DNA from: an uncultured Bacillota bacterium | GTDB taxonomy: Bacteria > Bacillota > Clostridia > Peptostreptococcales > Anaerovoracaceae | DNA length: 64,000 nucleotides | Assembly (NCBI GenBank): GCA_949287095.1 | Contig: CASEFA010000006.1 | Coordinates: 54,791-118,790 of the forward strand | Direction: 5' to 3' | In this document: positions 44,216 to 54,171 of the stretch, one piece after another | Position numbering within the stretch: the first letter of the stretch is position 1 | How the letters are laid out: each line of letters opens with the position of its first letter | Made by a program: the position numbers and the translations under genes | The notes under the pieces: model-generated | What the model was told of the DNA's origin: nothing | The model's input: only the letters and a program-made list of their open reading frames with translations | The model's database searches: none

Positions 44216-45022
44216 TTGAAAGAGAGACTTGACGTTTTACTTGTAAACAGAGGATATTTCGACTCGAGAGAAAAGGCCAAGCGGGCAATCATGGCGGGGC
44301 TTGTCTTTGTGGAAGGTCAGCTTTCTGACAAAGCGGGCACTTCCTATGACACTGAATGCGAAATAACCGTAAAAGGCGACAGCTGTCCGTTCGTAAGCCG
44401 GGGCGGCCTTAAGCTTGCAAGGGCCGTGGAAGTTTTCGGCTTAGACCTTGGAGGAGCTGTATGCGCAGATATAGGAGCCTCCACGGGAGGATTCACAGAC
44501 TGTATGCTTCAAAACGGCGCGAAAAAGGTCTACTCCATAGACGTGGGTTACGGACAGCTTGACTATAAGTTGCGAACCGATGAAAGAGTAGTCAATATCG
44601 AAAAATGCAACGTAAGATACCTCGACAGGGAACTTATAAAGGAACCCTGCGACTTTGTCAGCATTGACGTGTCCTTTATATCCCTTAAGCTTATCTTTCC
44701 CGTCGTATCTGACATTATGTCGCCGTCCGGCAGCTGCGTGTGCCTGATAAAGCCTCAGTTTGAAGCGGGAAGAGAACAGGTAGGAAAGCACGGCATCGTG
44801 AGAGACCCGGCAGTTCACAGAGAGGTTATAGAGAAAACCCTCGGATACGGAGCCGAAAACGGACTTTATCCGAAAGGTCTTTCGTATTCTCCGATAAAAG
44901 GTGCAAAGGGAAATATTGAGTATCTTTTATATCTTTGCAAAGACGAAAATTTAAGGTATAATAATATAGATGACAATTTTATCAAATCCATCGTTGACGA
45001 CTCCCACGGGGAGTTGAAATAA
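44216..45022 (+). CDS. tlyA: TlyA family RNA methyltransferase
   Basis: A 268-residue protein with an S4 RNA-binding domain at residues 1-60 (RLDVLLVNRGYFDSREKAKRAI) and an FtsJ-like SAM methyltransferase domain after it (DIGASTGGFTDCMLQNGA, DVSFISLKLIFP). TlyA homologues 2'-O-methylate 16S and 23S rRNA in actinobacteria; the family is also called hemolysin A, which is misleading. The start is TTG 44216. The dxs-tlyA order is standard in Clostridia, but argR and recN, usually next, are missing here. Confidence 0.92.
   Translation: MKERLDVLLVNRGYFDSREKAKRAIMAGLVFVEGQLSDKAGTSYDTECEITVKGDSCPFVSRGGLKLARAVEVFGLDLGGAVCADIGASTGGFTDCMLQNGAKKVYSIDVGYGQLDYKLRTDERVVNIEKCNVRYLDRELIKEPCDFVSIDVSFISLKLIFPVVSDIMSPSGSCVCLIKPQFEAGREQVGKHGIVRDPAVHREVIEKTLGYGAENGLYPKGLSYSPIKGAKGNIEYLLYLCKDENLRYNNIDDNFIKSIVDDSHGELK
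44934..44962 (+). promoter_or_regulatory. Promoter of the aminotransferase gene
   Basis: TTTGCA (44934-44939) and TATAAT (44957-44962) are 17 bp apart inside the 3' end of tlyA, 100 bases before the aminotransferase start. It would make this gene independent of the tlyA operon. Confidence 0.55.
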
Positions 45023-45061
45023 AAAATATACCATGTTTTTCATTAAAGGAGACTGAGAGAA

Positions 45062-46261
45062 ATGAAACTGTCAAACAAAGTGAACGCAATGCAGTTCTCG
45101 CCGATCAGAAAGTTCAACCCTATAGCCGCGAAGGCTAAGGAAGCCGGCAAGAAAGTATATCACCTTAACATCGGCCAGCCTGACGTAGAGACTCCTGAGT
45201 GCTTCATGGAAGCAATCAGAAACTACCAGAACAAGGTTATCGCCTATGCTGAATCCGGCGGAAACACCGAACTTCAGGACGCAGTATCCGATTACTTCAA
45301 GGGATACGGAATGGATTTCGGAAGAGAAGATATGATCGTTACCAACGGAGGATCGGAAGCTCTTACCATGACATTCCTTTCCATCATCAACGAGGGAGAC
45401 GAAGTTCTCATTCCTGAACCTTTCTACACCAACTATCACACATTTGCAACTTCCGCAGGCGGTAAGGTAGTTCCTATCACCACAAAGGCTGAGGAAGGCT
45501 ATCACTATGCAAACAGAGAACAGATCGAGGCATGCATTACAGACAGAACCAGAGCTATCTGCTGCATCAGCCCGGGAAACCCTACCGGAACAGTTCTCAC
45601 TCTCGATGAGATGAAGCTTATCGGAGAAATTGCAAAGGAACACGACCTGTGGATCATTGCAGACGAAGTTTACAGAGAATTTGCTTACGACGACAGACCG
45701 ATGACTTCCTTCGGTATGGTTCCGGAGTACGCAGACAGAGTTATCATAATCGACTCTGTTTCCAAGAGATTCTCCGCATGCGGCGCAAGAATCGGACTTC
45801 TCATTTCCAAGAACCACGACCTCATCAGCAGCGTAATGAAGATCGCTCAGGGACGTCTTTGCGTATCCACCGTGGATCAGGTCGGAGCAGCGGCTCTCTT
45901 CAGACTTCCTAAGGAATACTACGATGAAGTAAAGGCAGAGTACTGCGGAAGAAGAGATGCGGCTTACGAAGAGCTTATGAAGATTCCTGGAGTTGTCTGC
46001 CAGAAGCCTGGCGGAGCATTCTATATGACTGCTAAGCTTCCTGTAGATAACGTTGAGGACTTCCTCATGTTCCTTCTCACCGAGTTCGACGACAACGGTG
46101 AAACCGTTATGTTCGCGCCTGCTGAAGGCTTCTACGCTACACCGGGCCTCGGAAAGGACGAAATGCGTATAGCATACGTTCTCAAGAAAGAAGACATGAG
46201 AAGAGGCGTTGAGCTTATCAGACTCGGAATCGAGGCATACAACAAGAAAAAGAACAGCTAA
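45062..46261 (+). CDS. Pyridoxal-phosphate-dependent aminotransferase, class I/II
   Basis: A 399-residue fold-type I aminotransferase of the aspartate/aromatic group. HLNIGQPDVETPE, TNGGSEALTMTFLSIINEGDEVLIPEPFYTNYHTFA, CISPGNPTGTVL and the Schiff-base lysine in SVSKRFSACGARIG are all present. Substrate cannot be assigned with certainty; aspartate or aromatic amino acids are likely. The codon choice is more uniform than its neighbours (repeated CTT, GGA, AAG, TTC), suggesting high expression. AAAGGAGAC lies upstream and a hairpin follows, so it is a single-gene unit. Confidence 0.9.
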   Translation: MKLSNKVNAMQFSPIRKFNPIAAKAKEAGKKVYHLNIGQPDVETPECFMEAIRNYQNKVIAYAESGGNTELQDAVSDYFKGYGMDFGREDMIVTNGGSEALTMTFLSIINEGDEVLIPEPFYTNYHTFATSAGGKVVPITTKAEEGYHYANREQIEACITDRTRAICCISPGNPTGTVLTLDEMKLIGEIAKEHDLWIIADEVYREFAYDDRPMTSFGMVPEYADRVIIIDSVSKRFSACGARIGLLISKNHDLISSVMKIAQGRLCVSTVDQVGAAALFRLPKEYYDEVKAEYCGRRDAAYEELMKIPGVVCQKPGGAFYMTAKLPVDNVEDFLMFLLTEFDDNGETVMFAPAEGFYATPGLGKDEMRIAYVLKKEDMRRGVELIRLGIEAYNKKKNS

Positions 46262-46279
46262 TCTAAACAGCTTGTCCTG

Positions 46280-46304
46280 TGGAGCTGCCAATGCGGCAGC
46301 TCCA
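46280..46304 (+). terminator. Hairpin behind the aminotransferase
   Basis: TGGAGCTGCC (46280-46289) pairs perfectly with GGCAGCTCCA (46295-46304) around AATGC. The tail TTATAAATT is AT-rich but lacks a long T-run. Confidence 0.65.
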
Positions 46305-46352
46305 TTATAAATTACGGCGTATACACGACTTGAACCACAGGAGCTTGAATTT

Positions 46353-48986
46353 ATGAAATTGTCACCGATGATGCGGCAGTATCTCGACATAAAAGAAAAC
46401 TACAAAGACTGCATTCTGTTTTTCCGACTCGGAGACTTCTACGAGATGTTCTTCGACGACGCTTTAACGGCGTCACGGGAGCTTGAGCTTACCCTTACCG
46501 GAAAAAACTGCGGCCTCGAAGAACGGGCTCCAATGTGCGGAGTTCCTTTTCATTCTGCCGAAACGTACATTGCAAGGCTCGTTGAAAAGGGATACAAGGT
46601 GGCAATCTGCGAGCAGACGGAAGACCCGGCTCAGGCAAAGGGGATAGTTTCACGTGAGGTGATTAAAATCGTCACTCCGGGAACGATCACGTCGGGCTCT
46701 ATGCTCAGAGAAAACGAAAACAACTATCTGGCGTCGGTATTTGCGGACAAAGGCGGCATTGCCATGAGCTACTGCGACATATCAACGGGAGAGCTTATGG
46801 TTACGGAAGCCGCCGGCGGCGCAGAGGCCGCAGGGGAGATAATAAACGAACTTGCGAGAATCAACGCCAGAGAGATCATATACAACGAGGATGCGGAAAA
46901 TTACGTATCTCCGGAAGACATTGCATCTTCCACTCAGGGCTATGTTCACAGTCTTTCGGAATCCCATTACTCCCTTAAAGGAGCCGAAGAGAACATCAAA
47001 TCTCAGCTTGGAAACTCTGCGGTAATAACCATGGGCCTTACGGGAAGGGACAGAGCGGTACGTGCTCTCGGAGGACTCCTTGCATATCTGCTGGAGACCC
47101 AGAAGCAGAGCCTTTCCCAGATTACGGGCGGAACATTCTATGAACTTGGAAAACGAATGGCCCTCGATAAGGCTACCCTGAGAAATCTTGAAATAACGGA
47201 AACACTGTATGAAAAGAAAACCACAGGGTCTCTTTTAGGCGTTCTCGACAGGACGGGGACGGCCATGGGCTCAAGAACCATGAAAAAATGGCTGAGAGAG
47301 CCTTTAAACGCCTCTGAGGACATAAATATGAGGCTTGACGCCGTAGAGGCGCTGTCCGATAACCCGTTCACCTGTAACAATATAAGGGAGCATCTTAAAA
47401 ACGTCTACGATATGGAGCGCCTTGCCGGGAGAATGGCTTCAGGTTCCGCCAACGGAAAGGACATGATAGCCCTCAGGAGTTCCCTCGAGGTTCTTCCCGA
47501 GATTAAGCTTGAGCTTTCGGACCTTGACGCGGCGCTGCTTTCCGAACTCAGAAACGAAATCCGGGATCTGGAGGACATAAGAAGCCTGATAGAAAGAGCC
47601 GTCTGCGAAGATGCGCCTTTTGTCATAAGAGAGGGCGGACTTATAAAAGACGGGTATTCGGATAAACTCGACGACCTGAAGCTTTCCATCAAAGACGGCA
47701 AGGAGTGGATTGCCACTTTAGAGTCGAGAGAGCGGGAAAGAACGGGCATAAAAAATCTTAAAGTCGGCTACAACAAGGTATTCGGATACTACATAGACGT
47801 GACACGCTCCAACGCCGGCCTCGTTCCGGACGACTATATCAGAAAACAGACTCTCGTAAACAACGAGAGGTATATAACTCCCGAGCTTAAGGAAATGGAA
47901 AGCCTTGTTCTGGGCGCGGAGGCGAAGATAAATCAGCTTGAATACGAGCTCTTCACCGGTATACGGGAAGAAATCATGAAAAAGACAAGAGAGCTTCAGG
48001 AGACGGCGGCAGCTCTCGCCGCTCTCGACGTTCTGTGTTCCTTTGCCGAAGTCAGCGGCAGAAACGGTTACGTAAAGCCGGTAATAGACGACGGCCCGGA
48101 GCTTGTCATTGAGCGGGGAAGACATCCCGTAATCGAGCAGATGAGCGGAGGGGCAGCCTTTGTTCCCAACGACGTATATCTCAATAACACGGATTCTTCC
48201 ATGATGATAATAACGGGCCCCAATATGGCCGGAAAATCCACATATATGAGGCAGACCGCTCTCATAGTGCTCATGGCTCAGGCAGGGTGCTTCGTACCTG
48301 CGGATTACGCAAAGATCGGCGTGGTGGACAGAATCTTCACCAGAATCGGTGCTTCCGACAATCTGTCACAGGGGCAGTCCACATTCTTCGTTGAAATGAG
48401 TGAGCTTGCGTATATTTTAAGCTGCGCGGACAGAAGAAGTCTCATCATACTCGACGAAATAGGAAGGGGAACCAGTACCTACGACGGACTTTCCATAGCG
48501 TGGGCCACCGTCGAATACCTCTGCAGCGGAAAGGAGAGGGTGAAGACACTTTTTGCGACCCACTACCATGAGCTCACGGCGCTGGAAGGCAGAATAGACG
48601 GGGTTAAAAACCTGAACGTGGACGTTTCGGAGGAAAACGGAAATGTAGTATTCCTGCACCGGATAGTTCCCGGCCCCGCAAGCAGAAGCTACGGAATCCA
48701 CGTTGCGAAGCTTGCCGGTGTACCGGGACAGCTTCTTGAAAGCGCTGAAAGCAAGCTGGATTATCTGGAATCGGAAAGCGGAAGTCCTGCAATATCCGGG
48801 GACGCGGCATCGGCTGACAATCAAGGTTCGACCCGCGATATCCCGGACGGCGAAGAACAGCTTTCCTTCTTCACGTCTGCCGCAGGCGACGCTCTTGCCC
48901 GCAGGGTAAAGGATCTTGATTTAATGGAGGTCACCCCTTCACAGGCAATAGGTATTCTGGAAGAACTTAAGGAAATTATAAAATGA
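46353..48986 (+). CDS. mutS: DNA mismatch repair protein MutS
   Basis: MutS binds mismatches and starts repair. The 877-residue protein opens with the mismatch-recognition region (MMRQYLDIKENYKDCILFFRLGDFYEMFF, containing the F-x-E wedge) and carries the ATPase Walker A GPNMAGKS at 622-629, then FVEMSELAYIL and DEIGRGTSTYDGLSIAWA. A C-terminal tail of about 80 residues includes EEQLSFF, a possible beta-clamp contact. Its stop overlaps mutL by 4 bases. Confidence 0.97.
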   Translation: MKLSPMMRQYLDIKENYKDCILFFRLGDFYEMFFDDALTASRELELTLTGKNCGLEERAPMCGVPFHSAETYIARLVEKGYKVAICEQTEDPAQAKGIVSREVIKIVTPGTITSGSMLRENENNYLASVFADKGGIAMSYCDISTGELMVTEAAGGAEAAGEIINELARINAREIIYNEDAENYVSPEDIASSTQGYVHSLSESHYSLKGAEENIKSQLGNSAVITMGLTGRDRAVRALGGLLAYLLETQKQSLSQITGGTFYELGKRMALDKATLRNLEITETLYEKKTTGSLLGVLDRTGTAMGSRTMKKWLREPLNASEDINMRLDAVEALSDNPFTCNNIREHLKNVYDMERLAGRMASGSANGKDMIALRSSLEVLPEIKLELSDLDAALLSELRNEIRDLEDIRSLIERAVCEDAPFVIREGGLIKDGYSDKLDDLKLSIKDGKEWIATLESRERERTGIKNLKVGYNKVFGYYIDVTRSNAGLVPDDYIRKQTLVNNERYITPELKEMESLVLGAEAKINQLEYELFTGIREEIMKKTRELQETAAALAALDVLCSFAEVSGRNGYVKPVIDDGPELVIERGRHPVIEQMSGGAAFVPNDVYLNNTDSSMMIITGPNMAGKSTYMRQTALIVLMAQAGCFVPADYAKIGVVDRIFTRIGASDNLSQGQSTFFVEMSELAYILSCADRRSLIILDEIGRGTSTYDGLSIAWATVEYLCSGKERVKTLFATHYHELTALEGRIDGVKNLNVDVSEENGNVVFLHRIVPGPASRSYGIHVAKLAGVPGQLLESAESKLDYLESESGSPAISGDAASADNQGSTRDIPDGEEQLSFFTSAAGDALARRVKDLDLMEVTPSQAIGILEELKEIIK

Positions 48987-50812
48987 TAAGAGTCCTGGAT
49001 AAGAAAACTTCAGACAAAATCGCCGCCGGTGAGGTCATAGAGCGTCCCGTATCCATCGTAAAGGAACTTGTGGAAAACTCCATAGATGCGGGAGCTTCTT
49101 CCGTGACCGTAGAGATAAAGGACGGCGGTAAATCGTATATAAGGGTGACCGACGACGGCTGCGGAATTCCGGCAGATGAGGCGGAGACGGCGTTTCTTCG
49201 CCACGCCACCAGTAAAATAGAAAAGGTATCAGACCTTGATTCCATAGAAACCCTGGGCTTCAGAGGAGAAGCTCTTGCCAGCATAGCTGCCGTTACGAGA
49301 ACGGAGCTTATAACGAAAACGAGGGACAGCAGCGCAGGAAAGAGACTCGTCATTCACGGCGGAGACGTTATAACCTCTGAGGCTACGGGCTGCCCCGACG
49401 GCACGACCATAATAGTCACGGATCTCTTCTACAACACTCCGGCCCGCGAGAAGTTCCTGAAAAGCTCTTCGGCAGAAAGCGGCAGAATCGGAGACCTTCT
49501 ATCCCAGCTCGCCCTGACGAGGCCCGACATCAGATTCAGATTTATAAATAACGGAAAAAGTGTATTCTACACGTCGGGAAAAGGGGAACTTCTCCCCGCA
49601 ATTCTTTCGGTCTATAAGGAGGCGGAGTTTAAAGACCTCGTCCCTTTAGACTACGGCGAAAAGGGAATATATGTTTCGGGATACGTATCAAAGCCTTCAT
49701 TTTCGAGGACCAGCAAACGCGATTTTCACTTTTTTGTCAACAAAAGAGTAGTAGACAGTCGTATAATGGAACGTGGCGTAATGGAAGGGTATAAGGAGAG
49801 GCTGTTTGAGGGAAGGTATCCGGTAGTCTTTCTCTATCTCGAGACATCGCCGTCGGCTCTCGATGTGAATATTCATCCCAACAAGAGAGAGGTACGCTTC
49901 GACGATGAGAAGGCGTGCGAGGAATGTATCAGGAATGCCGTAATTTCCGCTCTTTCGACGGATAAAGCGGTCACGGACGTGAAGAAAAACGTCTTTATAG
50001 AAAGAAATGACGACATTAAAAAGACTGAAAAAGATGTAACGACGGAGCAGGTTGACGTAAAAACATTATTATCAACTATCAGAAGCCGCTCCGAATCGGT
50101 AGATATTATTCCCGACCGGGTTCCTGAAAAAACGGACCTGATAAGGGAAGAGTCATTCTCTTACGAAGCCCGGAAGGATTCCCCGGCCATGGAAGAGGGC
50201 GCCTTTGACATAGGCGAAGGTAACAGGCCTTTTGACTTTGACGTGCTGAAAATCGGAGAGACTCTGTTCGGAACATACATTACCGCTACCGATGAGAACA
50301 ATTTCTATCTCATCGACCAGCACGCCGCTCATGAGAGAATTCTCTACGAGAAGCTTGTAGGTGAGTTTTTGAACAGAAAATCCGGTTCCCAGCAGCTTTT
50401 AGCGCCTGTGATCAGGGACGTGTCTCCGGCCCTTGCATCGTGTGACGGCGAGTGGATCCCTGTCCTTGAGAGAATGGGTTTCGGCGCGGAAATTTTTGGT
50501 GAAGGTTCATACATCATAAGGGAAATCCCGTTCTTCATGACCATAGAGGAATCCGAGGAGTTTATCGATGAGTTTTTTGACGCGTATGCCGAGGACGGAA
50601 AAGGACCGGATAACTTTATCGCCATAGATAAAATCATTACCAGATCGTGCAAAAGCGCAATAAAGGCCCACGACTACATAAAGCCGGAGGAAACAGAGGC
50701 TCTTATTAAGGACCTGAAAGCGTGCAGAAATCCTTTTTCCTGTCCTCACGGAAGACCGACGTTTATAAGATTTTCTCTCTACGAAATAGAGCACATGTTT
50801 AAAAGAGCTTAA
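48983..50812 (+). CDS. mutL: DNA mismatch repair protein MutL
   Basis: MutL is the GHKL ATPase that couples MutS to downstream repair. KIAAGEVIERPVSIVKELVENSIDAGA and TDDGCGIP give the ATP site. The C-terminal domain holds DQHAAHERILYE, which matches the DQHAx2Ex4E endonuclease motif, so this MutL should nick DNA, as in MutH-less bacteria. The length is 609 residues with a variable linker (about 330-420). It overlaps mutS by ATGA and is followed 16 bases later by miaA. Confidence 0.97.
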   Translation: MIRVLDKKTSDKIAAGEVIERPVSIVKELVENSIDAGASSVTVEIKDGGKSYIRVTDDGCGIPADEAETAFLRHATSKIEKVSDLDSIETLGFRGEALASIAAVTRTELITKTRDSSAGKRLVIHGGDVITSEATGCPDGTTIIVTDLFYNTPAREKFLKSSSAESGRIGDLLSQLALTRPDIRFRFINNGKSVFYTSGKGELLPAILSVYKEAEFKDLVPLDYGEKGIYVSGYVSKPSFSRTSKRDFHFFVNKRVVDSRIMERGVMEGYKERLFEGRYPVVFLYLETSPSALDVNIHPNKREVRFDDEKACEECIRNAVISALSTDKAVTDVKKNVFIERNDDIKKTEKDVTTEQVDVKTLLSTIRSRSESVDIIPDRVPEKTDLIREESFSYEARKDSPAMEEGAFDIGEGNRPFDFDVLKIGETLFGTYITATDENNFYLIDQHAAHERILYEKLVGEFLNRKSGSQQLLAPVIRDVSPALASCDGEWIPVLERMGFGAEIFGEGSYIIREIPFFMTIEESEEFIDEFFDAYAEDGKGPDNFIAIDKIITRSCKSAIKAHDYIKPEETEALIKDLKACRNPFSCPHGRPTFIRFSLYEIEHMFKRA

Positions 50813-50828
50813 AATAGACGGAGATTAC

Positions 50829-51764
50829 ATGTCTGACAGAAAAAAAATCGTGGCTCTCTGCGGGCCGACGGCAGTGGGAAAAACTGAATACGCCATAGGC
50901 CTTGCGCGCGAATTTAACGGCGAAATCGTCTCCTGCGACAGTATGCAGCTTTATAAGTACATGGATATAGGAAGCGCAAAGCCTTCTGCCGATGAGCTTA
51001 AGGCCGCAAGGCATCACCTTGTGGACGAAATCGATCCGAGAGAGAGGTTTTCGGCAGCCGAATACGAGAAACGGGCAACGGCAGCCATAGTTGACATACT
51101 GGGCCGCGAGAGACTTCCCATCATCGCGGGCGGTACGGGACTGTATCTGAATTCCCTCATCTATGAGATGGATTTCAGCGCCACTCCCGAGGACGATTGC
51201 CTTAGGGCGTCCCTTTACGCCCTTGCGGAAAATGAGGGACCGGATGCGCTCTTTGAACGGCTTAAATCGGTAGATCCGGCTGCGGCAGAAAGGATACATC
51301 CCAACAACATAAAAAAGGTCGTAAGAGCTATAGAATCCGCCGAAGCTGGCGTCAGAATCGCTGATTTTTCCGAAGTAAACAAAAAGCGAACCAAGTGGGA
51401 CGTAATTCTGATATGTCTCGTACGCGACAGAGAGGAGCTCTACGACAGGATCAACAGAAGAGTCGATATTCTGATGGAAAAAGGTCTGGTAGAGGAAGTG
51501 AGAGGGCTTCAGGATATGGGCCTTGACGCGTCGGATATTTCCATGAAGGGCATAGGATATAAAGAGATTATAGGATATCTGAACGGAGAATACGACCTGG
51601 ACGAAGCCGTAAGACTCGTAAAGAAAAATACCCGTCATTACGCCAAGAGGCAGCTTACCTGGTTCAGGCGGTATGACGACATGAAGTATTTCAACGCCTC
51701 GGAATATCCGTCGGACAGACTTTGCTTGGAGGATATGATTTCATGGCTCAGAAAAGAATTATAG
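50829..51764 (+). CDS. miaA: tRNA dimethylallyltransferase
   Basis: MiaA adds dimethylallyl to A37 of tRNAs reading UNN codons. The P-loop CGPTAVGKT is at residues 11-19, with VSCDSMQLYKYMDIGSAKP, HHLVD and AGGTGLYLNSLIY following. The C-terminal region with KNTRHYAKRQLTWFRR contacts tRNA. Length 311 residues is typical. Dimethylallyl diphosphate comes from the MEP pathway served by dxs and ispA upstream. The recombinase gene overlaps its 3' end by 22 bases, and hfq, often next, is absent. Confidence 0.96.
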   Translation: MSDRKKIVALCGPTAVGKTEYAIGLAREFNGEIVSCDSMQLYKYMDIGSAKPSADELKAARHHLVDEIDPRERFSAAEYEKRATAAIVDILGRERLPIIAGGTGLYLNSLIYEMDFSATPEDDCLRASLYALAENEGPDALFERLKSVDPAAAERIHPNNIKKVVRAIESAEAGVRIADFSEVNKKRTKWDVILICLVRDREELYDRINRRVDILMEKGLVEEVRGLQDMGLDASDISMKGIGYKEIIGYLNGEYDLDEAVRLVKKNTRHYAKRQLTWFRRYDDMKYFNASEYPSDRLCLEDMISWLRKEL

Positions 51765-52867
51765 TCCATAATAAGAGCGATAAACCCGACAACATCGTCA
51801 GGAAGGAAGCCGACATATACAGCCGGTGCGAGAGTCTTGAAAAGGAACTTCCGAAATTCCTGAAGGGATTTTTCGTTTACCTTAAAGGTAACGTCCTGCC
51901 CATGACCAGGCTTGCATATCTCCACGATATAAAATTCTTTTTCGACTATCTCATAAACGAGACGGCCCTGACGGAATCGGAAACCCCGGCCGGTATCACC
52001 GTGGCCGAAATGAGAAAGCTTAAGGCATCCGACGTCAACGCCTATATAGATTACTGCAGGCATTACACCAGAGAAACCGACAAGGCGGTCTACGTGTACG
52101 AAAACAGCAGCAAGAGCCTTGCCAGAAAGAAATCCTCGGTGTCAGTGATGTTCAAGTACCTCTACAGAGAGGAGCTTCTTCCAAAGAACATAACCGACGG
52201 CTTTGACCCTATCAGGGTGCCGAAGGCAGGGGAGAGGGAAATCAAGGCTCTTCAGGACGACGAGGTTATGATAATGCTTGACGCCGTCTCCGACGGTACG
52301 GGTCTGACAAAACATGAAAGGGCCTACTGGGAAAAGACAAAGCGCAGAGACAAGGCGATTCTCGTTCTGTTTCTCACATACGGGCTGAGACTTTCAGAGC
52401 TTCAGCAGCTTAACGTCTCTTCTTTCAACTTTCACAGAGGAGAATTCAAGATATACAGAAAGCGGGGCAAGGAATCCATGATGCCCATAAACGATTCCGT
52501 AAGAGAAGTCGTAACCGATTATATCGACCTTGAACGGCCCCGGGACAACGAACTGACGGAAGAGAATAAGGACGCGCTCTTTCTCTCTCTTCAGGGAAAA
52601 CGCATGACGGAAAGGCAGATAAGAGAACTTGTCAAAAAATATACATCTATAGCTCTTCACACTTCAAGAGACGGAGGCTACAGCCCTCATAAGCTGAGGG
52701 CTACGGCTGCAACGAGCCTTATAGGACGGGGAAACTCCATTTACGACGTTGCAGCGCTTTTAGACCACGAACAGGTTACCACCACCCAGCTTTACGCAAG
52801 GCATAAGGCCGGCGTGAAAAGGGATCTTGTCAGAGATATGGAATGGGAAAAGGAAAGGAAACAATGA
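51743..52867 (+). CDS. Tyrosine recombinase, XerS/XerD-like
   Basis: A 374-residue tyrosine recombinase with an N-terminal SAM-like core-binding domain (about 25-140) and a catalytic domain. Catalytic residues are visible as R in TYGLRLSELQQL, H and R in SPHKLRATAAT, H in LLDHEQVTTTQ and the nucleophile Y in TTQLYARHK. The insert KHERAYWEKTKRRDKAIL before the first Arg resembles XerS, the single-recombinase dimer-resolution system of streptococci. Embedded in a repair operon, it is more likely a core Xer protein than a phage integrase. GGAGG at 51728-51732 supports ATG 51743. Confidence 0.85.
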   Translation: MAQKRIIVHNKSDKPDNIVRKEADIYSRCESLEKELPKFLKGFFVYLKGNVLPMTRLAYLHDIKFFFDYLINETALTESETPAGITVAEMRKLKASDVNAYIDYCRHYTRETDKAVYVYENSSKSLARKKSSVSVMFKYLYREELLPKNITDGFDPIRVPKAGEREIKALQDDEVMIMLDAVSDGTGLTKHERAYWEKTKRRDKAILVLFLTYGLRLSELQQLNVSSFNFHRGEFKIYRKRGKESMMPINDSVREVVTDYIDLERPRDNELTEENKDALFLSLQGKRMTERQIRELVKKYTSIALHTSRDGGYSPHKLRATAATSLIGRGNSIYDVAALLDHEQVTTTQLYARHKAGVKRDLVRDMEWEKERKQ

Positions 52868-54153
52868 CAGAATCAGAAAAGCTTCTTAAGGAATCTCTCG
52901 GAGTTTCTCCCGAGGTCATAGCTCTCGTGAACAGATGCGAGGAAGAGCTTCGGGACGAGTTCAGAAAGGCCGACGACATAGCGGAATATAACCAGTACAA
53001 GGTATTGTCGGCTCTTCAGGAAAACAGAATATCAGACACTCACTTTGCATGGAACACGGGCTACGGCTACGATGATGCCGGCCGCGACGCAGTTGAAAAG
53101 GTATATGCGAATATCTTCGGAACGGAGGCAGCTCTCGTAAGACCTACCATAGTCAACGGAACTCACGCTCTTTCCATCACCCTCATGGGTATTTTAAGAC
53201 CGGGAGACGAGCTCATTTACTGTACCGGCGGACCATATGACACCCTGGAGGAGGTTATAGGCATAAGAGGGGAAGGCATGGGATCCCTTAAGGACTACGG
53301 CGTCACCTACAAACAGGTGGAGCTTCTTCCCGACGGTTCCATAGACCTTGAAACTCTTAAGAAAACTATTTCCGACAGGACCAGAATGGTATGCATTCAG
53401 AGAGCTACCGGATATGGTTGGCGTAAATCTATTACGGTAAACCAGATTGAAGAAGCGTTTAAAACGGTTCACGGCATAAGGAGCGACATCGTCTGCATGA
53501 CCGATAACTGCTACGGTGAATTTCTCGACGTCAAGGAACCTACCGATGTGGGAGCGGACGTCCTTGCGGGCTCTCTCATCAAGAATCCGGGAGGGGGTCT
53601 TGCCCTTACCGGCGGCTACGTATGCGGAAGATCTGATTTAGTTGAAAAGATATCATACCGCATGACGTGTCCCGGAATAGGAGGGGAGTGCGGCCTTACA
53701 TTCGGCCAGACAAGAACCATTCTCCAGGGACTTTTCCTTGCTCCGAGAACCGTAAACGGGGCGGTGAAGGGCGCGATGCTGTGCGGAAGCGTGTATAAAT
53801 CTCTGGGATTTGACATTTGCCCTGATACGGGAGATGCGAGAAGCGATATAATTCAGGCCGTAAGGCTTGGTTCCGCAGAAGCCGTCGTTGCTTTCTGCGA
53901 GGGAATTCAGGCCGCTGCTCCCGTGGATTCTTTCGTCACACCGGTTCCGTGGGCAATGCCCGGATACGAGTCTGACGTCGTAATGGCGGCCGGGGCCTTT
54001 GTCCAGGGCTCTTCCATAGAGCTTTCCGCCGACGCTCCTATAAGAGAGCCGTACAACGTATATTTTCAGGGAGGACTCACATACGAGCACTCCAAATTCG
54101 GGGTTATCAAATCCCTCGATGCGCTTTATAAAAAGGGGTTAATAAAGCTTTAA
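52864..54153 (+). CDS. Methionine gamma-lyase-like PLP enzyme (aluminium resistance protein family)
   Basis: A 429-residue fold-type I PLP enzyme of the YnbB/aluminium-resistance family, related to cystathionine gamma-synthase and methionine gamma-lyase. NTGYGYDDAGRDAVEKVYANIFGTEAALVRPTIVNGTHAL is the N-terminal core, MTDNCYGEF carries the PLP-binding Asp, and GSLIKNPGGGLALTGGYVCG the Schiff-base lysine. ATG 52864 overlaps the recombinase stop by 4 bases. In many Clostridia this gene follows miaA and precedes lexA; here lexA is absent from that place, although an SOS-type promoter appears 2.5 kb downstream. Confidence 0.9.
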   Translation: MTESEKLLKESLGVSPEVIALVNRCEEELRDEFRKADDIAEYNQYKVLSALQENRISDTHFAWNTGYGYDDAGRDAVEKVYANIFGTEAALVRPTIVNGTHALSITLMGILRPGDELIYCTGGPYDTLEEVIGIRGEGMGSLKDYGVTYKQVELLPDGSIDLETLKKTISDRTRMVCIQRATGYGWRKSITVNQIEEAFKTVHGIRSDIVCMTDNCYGEFLDVKEPTDVGADVLAGSLIKNPGGGLALTGGYVCGRSDLVEKISYRMTCPGIGGECGLTFGQTRTILQGLFLAPRTVNGAVKGAMLCGSVYKSLGFDICPDTGDARSDIIQAVRLGSAEAVVAFCEGIQAAAPVDSFVTPVPWAMPGYESDVVMAAGAFVQGSSIELSADAPIREPYNVYFQGGLTYEHSKFGVIKSLDALYKKGLIKL

Positions 54154-54171
54154 ATGCATAAGGGGAACATC

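Noticed and set aside
45071..46390. A 439-codon open frame antisense to the aminotransferase, longer than the gene itself.
   Set aside because: It runs across the real gene with PLP-enzyme motifs, has no family pattern and no ribosome site. Biased codon use in a highly expressed gene creates such frames.
51743..52867. Integrase of a prophage or integrative element.
   Set aside because: No attachment site, excisionase or phage genes lie near, and it is embedded with overlaps in a repair operon.
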